Positions 1-8,190 of a DNA stretch of 14,917 bases are shown here, in pieces (position 1 is the stretch's first letter; each line of letters begins with the position of its first letter). The position numbers and the translations under genes are program-made. Source of the DNA: Gemmatimonadota bacterium (GTDB lineage: Bacteria; Gemmatimonadota; Gemmatimonadetes; Gemmatimonadales; Gemmatimonadaceae). Location: NCBI GenBank assembly GCA_947475795.1, contig CANJOX010000032.1, positions 1 through 14,917 on the forward strand, read 5' to 3'. The notes beneath the pieces were generated by a model. The model had not been told where the DNA came from. It saw nothing but the letters and a program-made list of their open reading frames with translations, and did no database searches.

Positions 1-1
1 C

Positions 2-1072
2 GTCGTCACCCAGCTGCGGGCGGCGGCCGCCTCGCAGGGGCAGATGTACTCGCGCGTCTTCCGCGCGCTGCAGGACACCAGTGCCACGCAGGATCCCACC
101 GTCACGCTGCTCGAGCTGTCGCAGCAGATTCGTGAATCGGGACTCCCGCTCGTCATCACCGATCCCGACGGGCGGATTTCCGCCGCCGCCAATCTGCCGT
201 TCGACGAGCCGCTCGACGGCGCACGGACCCGGGCGTTTGTGCGCGAACTTGATCGCCGCAATGCGCCGATCGTGGAGCCGGGCGTCGGCGGGGTGCACTA
301 CGGGGACAGCCCGATCGTGCGCGGCCTCCAGATCATTCCCATCCTGCAGGCCATCGGTATCGGACTGCTGGTCGCCTTCGGCCTGTACGCGCTGGTCGAG
401 CGAGGGCGCGCCGAGCGGGAAAAAGTATGGGCCGGCATGGCGCGTGAAGCCGCGCACCAGCTTGGCACGCCCCTCTCCGCGATGGCGGGCTGGATCGAAC
501 TGCTGCGGGATATGGACACCACCCCGACCATCGCGCGCGCCGTCGAGGCGATGGGGCAGGATCTGCAGCGCCTCGAACGGGTCTCGCATCGGTTCGAGCG
601 CATCGGCCGGCCCCCGCGCGATGAGCAGGTGGACTGCGCTGCGCTCGCCGATCGGCTCGCGTCCTATTTCGCGGCGCGCGCCCCCACGCTCGCGCGCACG
701 GTTCGCGTACGGAGCGAGCACCCCGAGGGGCCGCTCATGGTGCGCGGTGATCGGGTGCTCCTCGAATGGGTGCTCGAGGTGCTCATCAAGAACGCCATGG
801 ACGCACTGGCGGGACGCGATGGCGAGGTCGTGGTGTCCGCCCATCCCCTGCCGGAAGGTGGCGGCGTGCGCATCCGCGTGCAGGACAACGGGCCCGGTAT
901 TCCGCGCAAGCTGCGCAAGCGCATTTTCGACGCCGGCTTCACCACGAAGGATCGTGGCTGGGGCATCGGCCTCTCGCTGGCGCGGCGCATCGTGCAGGAA
1001 AACCATGATGGGAAGCTCGTGCTCGCCGACACCGACCGTGGAGCGGCGTTCGACGTTATCTTGAGCGCATGA
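2..1072 (+). CDS. Membrane sensor histidine kinase (5' end outside window)
   Basis: This is the C-terminal part of a two-component sensor kinase; the reading frame is open to the left window edge, so the true start is upstream. Counting from the internal Met at 44, residues 1-94 look like an extracytoplasmic sensing region. Residues 95-118 (LQIIPILQ...) form one hydrophobic membrane span. A HisKA segment follows with the phospho-acceptor His138 in AHQLGTPLSAM. The HATPase_c domain shows the N box (LIKNAMDAL, Asn250), G1 box (DNGPGIP, 281-287), F box (FDAGFTTK) and G2 box (GWGIGLSLA). The H box is the HQLGTPLS variant rather than the classic HELRTPL. No HAMP domain is evident between the span and the H box. 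The stop overlaps the pcrA start by 4 bp (ATGA). No response regulator lies in the window, so the signal and target are unknown. Kinase identity is firm; function is not. Confidence 0.93.
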   Translation, partial: VVTQLRAAAASQGQMYSRVFRALQDTSATQDPTVTLLELSQQIRESGLPLVITDPDGRISAAANLPFDEPLDGARTRAFVRELDRRNAPIVEPGVGGVHYGDSPIVRGLQIIPILQAIGIGLLVAFGLYALVERGRAEREKVWAGMAREAAHQLGTPLSAMAGWIELLRDMDTTPTIARAVEAMGQDLQRLERVSHRFERIGRPPRDEQVDCAALADRLASYFAARAPTLARTVRVRSEHPEGPLMVRGDRVLLEWVLEVLIKNAMDALAGRDGEVVVSAHPLPEGGGVRIRVQDNGPGIPRKLRKRIFDAGFTTKDRGWGIGLSLARRIVQENHDGKLVLADTDRGAAFDVILSA

Positions 1073-3507
1073 CCACGACGGGTTGGAGCGGTTCTTTATT
1101 TGACGCGGTGCCGGTGGCGCCGGCACTTGATCTCGAGGCCATTACGCGCGGCCTCAACCCCGGCCAGCGCGAAGCCGTGTTCCACGACGACGGGCCGGCC
1201 CTCGTACTGGCCGGCGCCGGCTCGGGCAAGACGCGTGTGCTCACCACGCGCATCGCCCGGCTCATTGGCGCCCGCGGCGTGCAGCCGCACGAGATCCTGT
1301 CGGTCACGTTCACGAACAAGGCGGCCGGCGAGATGCGGGCGCGCATCGCCAAGTTCCTCGGGCACGAACCGAAGGGCATGTGGTGCGGCACCTTCCATGC
1401 GCTCGGCGCCCGCATGTTGCGCGGCGTCGCTCCTATCGTGGGCCGCGAGCAGAACTTCACGATCTACGACGAAGACGACACCATCGGCGCCGTCAAGCGC
1501 GTCATGGAGCGCCGCAAGCTCAGCCCCACGCAGTTCGCGCCCAAGGCCATCCTCAGCGCGATTTCGAGCGCCAAGAATGCGCTCGTCTCACCGAGCGAAT
1601 ACGCGCGCACCGCGCGCGACACGTTCACCACCGCCGTCGCCGGCGTCTACACCGATCTCGAACACGCGCTCCAGCAGGCGAACGCGGTCACCTTCGACGA
1701 TCTGCTCGTCCTGCCGGTGCGTGCCCTCGAGCAGGACGAGGCGCTGCGCGCGCACTATCAGCGTCGCTTCAAGTACGTCCTCGTTGACGAGTATCAGGAC
1801 ACGAACGCCGCGCAGTTCCGCTTCGTCCAGCTGATCGGTGGTGGCTTCCGCAACGTCATGGTCGTCGGCGACGACGATCAGTCCATTTACGGCTGGCGCG
1901 GCGCTGATATCCGTAACATCCTCGATTTCGAGCGCGCCTTTCCCGGCGCGCGCGTGGTCCGCCTCGAGGAGAACTACCGCTCCACGCCCAACATTCTGGC
2001 GCTGGCCAACGCCGTCATCGCGGAGAATGCGGAGCGTCGCGGCAAAACGTTGCGCGCCACGCGGCCGGCCGGTGAAACCGTCACGCTCGTCGAAACGCTG
2101 GACGAGCGCGACGAAGCCGACTTCATCGCCGAAACCATTACGGCACGGATGTCGCGCTCCGATCTCGCCCGGCGCGACTGTGCGGTGCTGTATCGCACCA
2201 ACGCGCAGAGCCGCGCGATCGAAGACGCCTTCCGTCGCCGCGGCATGCCGTACCGGCTCGTCGGCGCGGTCCGCTTCTACGACCGGCGCGAAATCCGCGA
2301 CATCATGGCGTACCTCAAGCTCGTCGCGAATCCCGCTGACGACGAAGCCTTCCGGCGCGCTGTCAATGTCCCCAAGCGCGGGCTTGGGGACGCCACGATC
2401 GCCGCGCTCGTCGAGCGGGCGCAGCGCGAGGGTGTGCCGCTGCTCACCATCGCGTCGCGCACCGATGTCCTCGCCGAACTCCGCCCGGCCGCGCGCACGG
2501 CGCTCACCGACTTCGTCTCGCTCGTGCAGCGGCTGCGCACGGCCGCCGTCGATGCCGCCGTGGACGAGCTGCTGCGCGATCTCGCGGCGTCCATCCGCTA
2601 CGCCGATCACCTGCGCGCCGAGGGGCCGGAAGGACTCGAGCGCATCGAGAACGTGCGCGAACTGATCGCGGGCGCGGCAGAAGTGGTGGCCGACGATGGC
2701 GGCGAAGTCGGCCTCACCCCGCTCGATCATTTCCTGCAGACGTCCACGCTCGTGGCCGGCATCGACAAGCTCGATCCCTCGGCGGATGCCGTGACATGCA
2801 TGACGATGCACAATGCCAAGGGGCTCGAGTTCCCGCTGGTGTTTGTCACGGGCCTCGAGGACGGTCTCTTCCCGCTCGCACGGGCCGCCGAGGATCCGTC
2901 CCAGCTCGAGGAAGAGCGTCGGTTGTTCTACGTGGGCATCACGCGCGCGGAGTCCAAGCTCTATCTCACCTGTGCCGAACAGCGTCGCCGGAATGGCGAG
3001 ATGATGATCGCCATGCCGTCACGCTTCCTGCGGCAGATTACCATTTCGCTCGCCGAGCGCCAGAAAACCGCCCGGGCCAAGTCCGAAGGGCGCGGCGGGT
3101 TCGGGTCCCTCGGCGGCGGCCAGTACGGTCGCAACAGCGGCGGCGGTGACGATGCGTGGGGGCGCAGCAGCTTCAACGGCAGCGGCGGTGGCAGCGCATC
3201 CGGACGCGCGGCGTCACCGTACGGCAGCGCGTCGTACGGCAGCGGTGGGTCGTCCTTCGCCAAACCCGGCGCCTACAGCAATCCCGCTCGCCGCGAGCGG
3301 CCGCCCGAGCCGGAAGATGAGTCGCAGGATGCGCCCCTGTTTGCCGTCGGCGAAAAGGTCCGGCACGCCAAGTTCGGATCGGGCACGATCGCGGAGCTCA
3401 CCGGTAGCGGGCGCGATCTGAAAGTGCGCATCGACTTTGAAGACGAAGAGATCGGGCGGAAGACCTTGGTGTTGGCACAGGCCAAACTCGAACGCGGGTG
3501 GGAATAG
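1069..3507 (+). CDS. pcrA: UvrD/PcrA-type ATP-dependent 3'-5' DNA helicase
   Basis: This superfamily 1A helicase of 812 residues unwinds DNA during nucleotide-excision repair, mismatch repair or replication-fork rescue. The motifs appear in order: Walker A GAGSGKT (49-55), Ia TFTNKAAGEM (80-89), II VDEYQDTN (239-246), III GDDDQSIYGWRGAD (267-280), IV ENYRST (301-306), V TMHNAKGLEFP (579-589) and VI LFYVGITRA (619-627). Residues about 674-740 are a Gly/Ser/Tyr-rich low-complexity linker. The C-terminus (about 757-808, containing GEKVRHAKFGSGTI) is the Tudor-like domain that in PcrA/UvrD contacts RNA polymerase. The ATG overlaps the kinase stop by 4 bp, and the TAG stop directly abuts the gatC GTG. 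Many Firmicutes carry pcrA-ligA-gatCAB; here ligA is missing from between. Sequence alone does not separate the names uvrD and pcrA. Confidence 0.97.
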   Translation: MTTTGWSGSLFDAVPVAPALDLEAITRGLNPGQREAVFHDDGPALVLAGAGSGKTRVLTTRIARLIGARGVQPHEILSVTFTNKAAGEMRARIAKFLGHEPKGMWCGTFHALGARMLRGVAPIVGREQNFTIYDEDDTIGAVKRVMERRKLSPTQFAPKAILSAISSAKNALVSPSEYARTARDTFTTAVAGVYTDLEHALQQANAVTFDDLLVLPVRALEQDEALRAHYQRRFKYVLVDEYQDTNAAQFRFVQLIGGGFRNVMVVGDDDQSIYGWRGADIRNILDFERAFPGARVVRLEENYRSTPNILALANAVIAENAERRGKTLRATRPAGETVTLVETLDERDEADFIAETITARMSRSDLARRDCAVLYRTNAQSRAIEDAFRRRGMPYRLVGAVRFYDRREIRDIMAYLKLVANPADDEAFRRAVNVPKRGLGDATIAALVERAQREGVPLLTIASRTDVLAELRPAARTALTDFVSLVQRLRTAAVDAAVDELLRDLAASIRYADHLRAEGPEGLERIENVRELIAGAAEVVADDGGEVGLTPLDHFLQTSTLVAGIDKLDPSADAVTCMTMHNAKGLEFPLVFVTGLEDGLFPLARAAEDPSQLEEERRLFYVGITRAESKLYLTCAEQRRRNGEMMIAMPSRFLRQITISLAERQKTARAKSEGRGGFGSLGGGQYGRNSGGGDDAWGRSSFNGSGGGSASGRAASPYGSASYGSGGSSFAKPGAYSNPARRERPPEPEDESQDAPLFAVGEKVRHAKFGSGTIAELTGSGRDLKVRIDFEDEEIGRKTLVLAQAKLERGWE

Positions 3508-3843
3508 GTGTCCGTTTCCAACGATGACGTGCGGCACGTGGCGCACCTGGCGCGGCTGGTGATCGACGACGCGCGCCTCCCCGCGCTCGTCGATGAACTC
3601 AATGGCATCCTGCTGCACATCGACAAACTGCAGCAGGCATCCATCCCCGCCGATGTGGGCGCCGAGGAGGTCCCGGGCATGGCGCTGCGCGCCGACACCG
3701 ACCCGCCGGTCGCGCTGCGCCGTCGCCGCGAAGAGTTCGGGCCCTCCACGCGCGACGGGTTTTTTCTGGTACCGCGACTGGCCACCCATGGCGACGCTGG
3801 TGCGTCCGCGGTCGGTGCGCCCGAAGCCGGAGACGACGCATGA
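3508..3843 (+). CDS. gatC: Asp/Glu-tRNA amidotransferase subunit C
   Basis: GatC is the small subunit that wraps around and stabilises the GatA-GatB contact in the cytoplasmic GatCAB amidotransferase. The 111-residue product has the family N-terminal helices ([14 protein letters not shown], then [17 protein letters not shown]) and the C-terminal signature ALRAD...[11 protein letters not shown]. It is slightly longer than the usual 95-100 residues because of a tail of about 19 residues ([10 protein letters not shown]...) after the VPRL motif. The start is GTG, placed immediately after the pcrA TAG with no intervening base; the purine-rich GGGTGGGA at 3495-3502 can serve as ribosome binding site. 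The TGA overlaps the gatA ATG by 4 bp. The abutted and overlapping junctions imply translational coupling and fixed subunit stoichiometry (inference). Confidence 0.93.
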   Translation: MSVSNDDVRHVAHLARLVIDDARLPALVDELNGILLHIDKLQQASIPADVGAEEVPGMALRADTDPPVALRRRREEFGPSTRDGFFLVPRLATHGDAGASAVGAPEAGDDA

Positions 3844-5252
3844 GCCGCGAGTCCCTGCAGACGCATCGCGTCGCGGATGCGTGGGCGCAATACGATGCGG
3901 TGCACGCCGGTCCCGATGGACTCAACGCCTTCCTCGCGGTTGACCGCGATGGCTCCCTGGCCGCCGATGCCGCCGCGTTGGACGACATCGCCCCGGGGCC
4001 GCTCTCGGGGGTGCCGGTGGCCATCAAGGACAATCTGGCCACGCTGACGCTGCCGACCACCTGCGGCTCGCGCATCCTCGAGGGCTACATCAGCCCCTAC
4101 GAGGCCACGGCCGTGCGCAAGCTGCGCGACGCCGGCGCCATCGTGCTCGGTAAAACCAACATGGACGAATTCGCGATGGGCTCGTCCACGGAAAACAGCG
4201 CCTTCGGTCCCACCCGTAATCCCCTCGATCCCACCCGCGTGCCCGGTGGTTCGTCGGGCGGCTCCGCCGTCGCGGTTGCCGCGGGTGTCGTGCCACTGGC
4301 GCTCGGCTCGGAAACCGGCGGCTCGGTACGCCAGCCGGCCGCCTTCTGCGGCATCGTCGGGGTAAAGCCCACCTACGGACGGGTCAGTCGGTTCGGGCTG
4401 GTCGCCTACGCGTCGTCGCTCGATCACGTTGGGGTCTTTGCGCGCAATGTGTCCGACGCCGCGCTCGGTCTCGAACTCATCGCGGGCCATGATCCCTACG
4501 ACGCGACCAGCGCCGCCGAACCAGTCCCGGCGTTCCATCGCGCTGCAAACGTATCCACCGCCGCGCAGCCGCTCGCCGGCCTCGTGGTGGGGCGCCCCGC
4601 GGAGTACTTCACCGAGGCGCTTGATCCACGCATCCGTGCGCACTGTGATCAGTCCCTCGAGCGGCTGCGTGCACTCGGCGCCGAGGTGCGCGATGTCTCA
4701 CTGCCGCACACGGCACTCGCGATTCCGGTGTACTACGTGCTCGCGCCGGCCGAGGCCTCCAGTAACCTCTCGCGCTACGATGGCGTGCGCTACGGTACCC
4801 GCGCGGACGCAACCACGCTGAGCGAAATGTACGAGCGCACTCGGTCCGGGGGATTCGGCGCGGAAGTCACGCGCCGGATCCTGCTCGGCACGTATGTGCT
4901 GAGCGCCGGCTATTACGACGCCTACTACCGGCGTGCGCAGGCCGTGCGGACGCTGATCACCAGAGACTTCGACCGCGTCTTCGCCAGTGGCGTGCATGTG
5001 CTGTTTACCCCCACGGCGCCGACTCCCGCGTTCCGGATCGGTGAAGTGTCCAATCCGTACGACATGTATCTCAGCGACATCTATACCGTCACCGCGAATC
5101 TGGCCGGCATCCCGGCGATGTCGCAGCCGATCGGGTTGGTCGATGGGATGCCCGTCGGTGGACAGTGCATGGCGGCCCGCTTCGACGAGGCCACCATGTT
5201 CCGCGTCGCGGCGGCCCTCGAGCAGGCGCTGCAACGGGAGGGGCGCGCATGA
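3840..5252 (+). CDS. gatA: Asp/Glu-tRNA amidotransferase subunit A (amidase)
   Basis: GatA hydrolyses glutamine to release ammonia, which is passed to GatB to amidate Glu-tRNA(Gln) or Asp-tRNA(Asn). The 470-residue protein is a complete amidase-signature enzyme. Lys63 in VAIKDNL, the cis-Ser Ser138 in PGGSSGGSA and the nucleophile Ser162 in [14 protein letters not shown] reproduce the Lys-cisSer-Ser triad with the family spacing (75 and 24 residues). [19 protein letters not shown] and [20 protein letters not shown] are GatA-specific blocks, separating it from generic amidases. The ATG overlaps the gatC stop, with GGAG at 3829-3832 seven bases upstream; the TGA overlaps the gatB ATG. Nothing is truncated or missing. 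Confidence 0.97.
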   Translation: MSRESLQTHRVADAWAQYDAVHAGPDGLNAFLAVDRDGSLAADAAALDDIAPGPLSGVPVAIKDNLATLTLPTTCGSRILEGYISPYEATAVRKLRDAGAIVLGKTNMDEFAMGSSTENSAFGPTRNPLDPTRVPGGSSGGSAVAVAAGVVPLALGSETGGSVRQPAAFCGIVGVKPTYGRVSRFGLVAYASSLDHVGVFARNVSDAALGLELIAGHDPYDATSAAEPVPAFHRAANVSTAAQPLAGLVVGRPAEYFTEALDPRIRAHCDQSLERLRALGAEVRDVSLPHTALAIPVYYVLAPAEASSNLSRYDGVRYGTRADATTLSEMYERTRSGGFGAEVTRRILLGTYVLSAGYYDAYYRRAQAVRTLITRDFDRVFASGVHVLFTPTAPTPAFRIGEVSNPYDMYLSDIYTVTANLAGIPAMSQPIGLVDGMPVGGQCMAARFDEATMFRVAAALEQALQREGRA

Positions 5253-6712
5253 CCGTCTCCATGCCCGGCGCGTCGCCGGCCATCGACTGGGAACTGGTGA
5301 TCGGCCTCGAAGTGCATTGCCAGCTCAAGACCCACAGCAAGATCTTCTGCGGCTGTGCCACTTCGTTCGGTGCGCCACCGAACGCGAACACGTGCCCGGT
5401 GTGCCTCGGACTCCCGGGTGCGCTCCCCGTGCTCAACGCACATGCCGTGCAGTTGGCCACCCGTGCCTCGCTGGCAATCGGATGCACGGTGCATGGTACG
5501 TCCGTGTTCGCCCGCAAGAACTACTTCTACCCGGACCTGCCGAAAGGCTACCAGATCTCGCAGTTCGATCAACCGATCGCCACCGCTGGTGCCATCGTCG
5601 TTGATGAGACCAGCGAGCCGCCGCGCGCCATTCGCGTGCATCGCCTGCACATGGAGGAGGATGCCGGCAAGTCCGTGCACGACCGCTTCCGCGATGCCAC
5701 GGCCATCGATCTTAACCGGGCCGGCACACCGCTCGTCGAGATCGTCTCCGAGCCGGAGATTCACTCAGCCGCCGATGCCATCAGCTACCTCCGGCGCTTG
5801 AAGCAGATCCTGGAGTACACCGAGGTCTCCGACGCGAACATGGAAGAAGGCTCGTTGCGCGTCGACGTCAACATCTCCATCCGCCCGCGTGGGCAGTCGG
5901 CGCTGGGCACCAAGACGGAGGTGAAGAATCTGAATTCGTTCTCCTCCGCCGAGCGCGCCATCGAGGTCGAATTCGCCCGTCAGCGGGCACTGCTCGAAGC
6001 CGGTGGTCGCGTGGAGCAACAGACATTGCTCTACGACGAAAAGCGGAATCAGGTTCGCGCCGCGCGCAGCAAGGAAGGCAGTCACGATTACCGCTACTTT
6101 CCCGAGCCCGATCTGCCGCCGCTGCGCCTCACGCCCGCGTTCATCGAGGCGGAGCGCGCCGCGCTCCCCGAACTGCCGGCCGCGAAGCGGCGGCGCTTTG
6201 CCGCACAGTACGGATTGGGGGCGGCCGACATCGACCAACTCATCGCCGATCGCACGCTCGCCGCGCGCTTCGAGGCCGTGGCGCAGGAGTCGGGTGACGC
6301 ACGTCGTGCGGCCAACTGGATGCTTGGCCCGGTCCTCGCCGCCGTGAACACGTCAGGGCGCGCCCTGGCGGAGCATCCGGTCGGTCCGGAACGATTGGGG
6401 GCGCTCATCCAGCTCGAGGCGCGCGGCGACATCTCCAACACCGCGGCGCGTCAGCTGTTCGTGCTCATGGAATCGGAGGATACCGCACCCCTGGTGCTGG
6501 CCACCCGGGAAGGGCTCCTGCAGATCAGCGACGATGCCGCACTCGTCGCGTGGATCGACGAGGTCTTGGCCGAGTCACCGGCCGAGGCGGCGCGGTTTCT
6601 CGCCGGCGAGCGGAAGCTGCAGGGCGTGCTGGTCGGTCAGGTGATGAAGAAGTCCAAAGGCGCCGCTGACCCGAAAAAGGTCAATCAGCTGCTGGCCGCT
6701 CGCGCGGGGTGA
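5249..6712 (+). CDS. gatB: Asp/Glu-tRNA amidotransferase subunit B
   Basis: GatB is the tRNA-binding and kinase/amidating subunit of GatCAB; it activates the mischarged Glu or Asp with ATP and accepts ammonia from GatA. The 487 residues show the N-terminal [11 protein letters not shown] motif. Cys34, Cys36, Cys49 and Cys52 (FCGC...CPVC) match the zinc site. Catalytic-domain blocks include [15 protein letters not shown] (91-105), HMEEDAGKS (134-142) and [12 protein letters not shown] (280-291). The C-terminal helical and YqeY-type tail (about 295-487) binds the tRNA elbow. The chosen ATG overlaps the gatA stop by 4 bp and has GGGAGG at 5236-5241. An in-frame ATG at 5165 would add 28 arginine-rich residues lying inside gatA and unlike the family. 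The 3' end overlaps the convergent phospholipase-type gene by 32 bp. Whether the complex serves Gln, Asn or both cannot be told here. Confidence 0.96.
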   Translation: MTVSMPGASPAIDWELVIGLEVHCQLKTHSKIFCGCATSFGAPPNANTCPVCLGLPGALPVLNAHAVQLATRASLAIGCTVHGTSVFARKNYFYPDLPKGYQISQFDQPIATAGAIVVDETSEPPRAIRVHRLHMEEDAGKSVHDRFRDATAIDLNRAGTPLVEIVSEPEIHSAADAISYLRRLKQILEYTEVSDANMEEGSLRVDVNISIRPRGQSALGTKTEVKNLNSFSSAERAIEVEFARQRALLEAGGRVEQQTLLYDEKRNQVRAARSKEGSHDYRYFPEPDLPPLRLTPAFIEAERAALPELPAAKRRRFAAQYGLGAADIDQLIADRTLAARFEAVAQESGDARRAANWMLGPVLAAVNTSGRALAEHPVGPERLGALIQLEARGDISNTAARQLFVLMESEDTAPLVLATREGLLQISDDAALVAWIDEVLAESPAEAARFLAGERKLQGVLVGQVMKKSKGAADPKKVNQLLAARAG

Positions 6713-7646
6713 ACAGCGGCGTTGGAAGCAGGGCGGCATGCCGGAGTTCCGAGACCGGCATGCCGAACATGCGATCGGCTTCCAGCGCGGCGCGCACATC
6801 GCCCCCTTCGCGACGCGCCTGCCGGCGGACTTTTTTCGCCTCACGTAATGACGCATCGCCCGAGGGATCGTAGCGGACCGCCTCGCTGTTGTCCCAGCGG
6901 TTCAGCAGATCGACGATGAAGTCGAAGGAGCGCGCCATGTACCGGCCTACCTCGGCGTCGCTCAGATCCCAGCGGCTATTCTCGGACACCAGTTGAAAGA
7001 TCCGCTGCCACGAATCGGTGTCGGTCACGTACACCATGCCGCGGAAGATGCGCCGGTTGGTCGGAGTCCCGAATAAAGTCGGACTCAGAATACGGTCCAG
7101 ATGCCCATCGGCCGCCGAGTGATCCAATGACAGCAGCTCGCGCGCCCGGCGCGGCCACGGATCACCCAGATGCGTGTCGATCCGGCTCTCCCAGTAACTG
7201 TGCCCGAGGGCCGTCGTGCTGGAGGTCACCGCCAGCTGACGCGGCACGAAAAAATTGTGCGCCACGACGTCCGCGGCGAGGTGGGCCAGATAGCCCAGGC
7301 CAAACGCGCGCAACGCGTCACTCTCGGCGTCCGCGTGAATCTCGAGCCCCACGCGCCACGAGTGACAGTGCCGGCCGACCTCCGCGTACTTCTTCGCAAT
7401 GCTCGTGTCGGCGGCGATCGATCCGTACAGAAAATCGGCGGGGTACGCGGCCAACAACTCGGCCATGGCCGTCGGCAGTAACGCGAGGTGACGGAGCAGG
7501 GCATCGCCAAGGAACACGTGCGTCCCCGGCGTCCAGGCCCAGGCGTCGCGCGGGAAACACGTCAGCGCCACGACGATCGCGATCACCCCCACCGCCCACG
7601 CCGGTGGCCCGGCGTCGGCGGCGCGATCAGTCGGCGTCGTCGGCAT
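6681..7646 (-). CDS. Secreted zinc-dependent phospholipase C-like protein
   Basis: This 321-residue protein resembles the zinc-dependent phospholipase C fold (PF00882 type), which uses three zinc ions to cleave phosphodiester bonds of phospholipids. The start was chosen so that a signal peptide begins the protein: hydrophobic AVGVIAIVVALT, then a cleavage-like AWA site before Trp38. In this family the mature N-terminal Trp is a zinc ligand, and Trp38 would take that place. Other candidate ligands are His43, Asp80, His93 or His95, His122, Asp126 and His130 (HLAADVVAH), and His149 with Glu153 (HSYWE). The His122-Asp126 and His149-Glu153 spacings equal the classical ones; others differ. No clear Shine-Dalgarno is seen. 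The start lies inside the DUF948-like gene (20-bp overlap), implying co-translation. The 3' end overlaps gatB. The actual substrate is unknown; fold and metal binding are likely, lipase activity is inferred. Confidence 0.78.
   Translation of the reverse strand: MPTTPTDRAADAGPPAWAVGVIAIVVALTCFPRDAWAWTPGTHVFLGDALLRHLALLPTAMAELLAAYPADFLYGSIAADTSIAKKYAEVGRHCHSWRVGLEIHADAESDALRAFGLGYLAHLAADVVAHNFFVPRQLAVTSSTTALGHSYWESRIDTHLGDPWPRRARELLSLDHSAADGHLDRILSPTLFGTPTNRRIFRGMVYVTDTDSWQRIFQLVSENSRWDLSDAEVGRYMARSFDFIVDLLNRWDNSEAVRYDPSGDASLREAKKVRRQARREGGDVRAALEADRMFGMPVSELRHAALLPTPLFTPRERPAAD
6734..6765. repeat. Perfect 11-bp inverted repeat (hairpin) downstream of gatB
   Basis: Arms CGGCATGCCGG (6734-6744) and CCGGCATGCCG (6755-6765) are exact reverse complements around a 10-base loop. 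Each arm also contains the 8-bp self-palindrome GGCATGCC. The hairpin lies 22 bases after the gatB stop and inside the 3' coding region of the convergent phospholipase-like gene, where it encodes GMPVSELRHA. No T tract follows on either strand, so it is not a classical intrinsic terminator. It could still end or stabilise the gatB transcript. Confidence 0.6.
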
Positions 7647-8190
7647 CCAGTGGGGCGGATGGTTGGGTCGCACGCGCGCGGCGTCGCGTGGACGACAGGG
7701 CACTCGCTCCGGCGCGCACACCCCGAAGGGCGGCGACGGCCGACACGGCCGTGTGTTCCAGTTCGTGCTGGAGCACATCGAGCACCGCGTTCACGTCATC
7801 CACCCGCTGCGCGGTCACATCGGCCGCGTGCAGCAATTGCTCACCGATCGCGTCCACCGCCTCCGACGCCCGCTCGACGTCCGTCCGGATCATCGCGACC
7901 ACTTCGCGGGCATCGCCCACGATCGCCGCCGCATTATTCAGCAGTGGCTTGGTGTCGGCGGCGATCCGGTCCACCGTGGCGTTCAACGCCCGCACGCCGG
8001 TGCGCATCGACAGAATCAGCAACGTGAGCGCGATCAGCACCCCGACACCCAGCAGCAGCACCACAATCTGGAGAATGCCGCTTGTCCACTCCAGCACGCC
8101 GCGCTCGGGGAGCATGCGGGCGACGATGGTGTCCGGAAGGACCGCGGCGGCGTTCAGCAGGCCCGCAGAGAACGTGCTCGGGAAGGGCAT
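7627..8190 (-). CDS. DUF948-like single-pass membrane protein with helical/coiled-coil tail
   Basis: The function is not known. The 187-residue product has a short N-terminal segment and one strong membrane span (about residues 39-61, ILQIVVLLLGVGVLIALTLLI). A long Ala/Val/Asp-rich helical region (about 65-165) follows, with repeated spacing of hydrophobic residues as in coiled coils, and then a basic RRRAR patch and an acidic end (LDADDAD). This layout, a single N-terminal anchor and a helix resembling a methyl-accepting chemotaxis-type rod, is that of DUF948 (PF06103) proteins. The assignment rests on architecture more than motif. The start at 8190 has no Shine-Dalgarno; an internal Met at residue 26 (8115) is an alternative that would still keep the span. 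It is first in a two-gene - strand operon, its stop overlapping the start of the phospholipase-like gene by 20 bp. A joint envelope role is plausible but unproven. Confidence 0.68.
   Translation of the reverse strand: MPFPSTFSAGLLNAAAVLPDTIVARMLPERGVLEWTSGILQIVVLLLGVGVLIALTLLILSMRTGVRALNATVDRIAADTKPLLNNAAAIVGDAREVVAMIRTDVERASEAVDAIGEQLLHAADVTAQRVDDVNAVLDVLQHELEHTAVSAVAALRGVRAGASALSSTRRRARATQPSAPLDADDAD

Noticed and set aside
1588..2811. 407-codon open frame on the - strand inside pcrA
   Set aside because: It lies fully inside the helicase coding region and has no recognisable domain; it is a high-GC shadow frame.
3273..4643. 456-codon open frame on the - strand across pcrA, gatC and gatA
   Set aside because: It spans three well-supported genes and is low-complexity Arg/Gly/Ser-rich; a shadow frame.
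5165..5248. Upstream ATG extension of gatB
   Set aside because: The 28 added residues are Arg/Gly/His-rich, lie within gatA and do not match GatB N-termini. The ATG at 5249 has a good ribosome site and the 4-bp overlap pattern of its neighbours.
7647..7778. Upstream extension of the phospholipase-like gene
   Set aside because: It would add 44 Pro/Arg/Cys-rich residues ahead of the signal peptide and increase the overlap with the DUF948-like gene; the internal Met gives an export signal directly.
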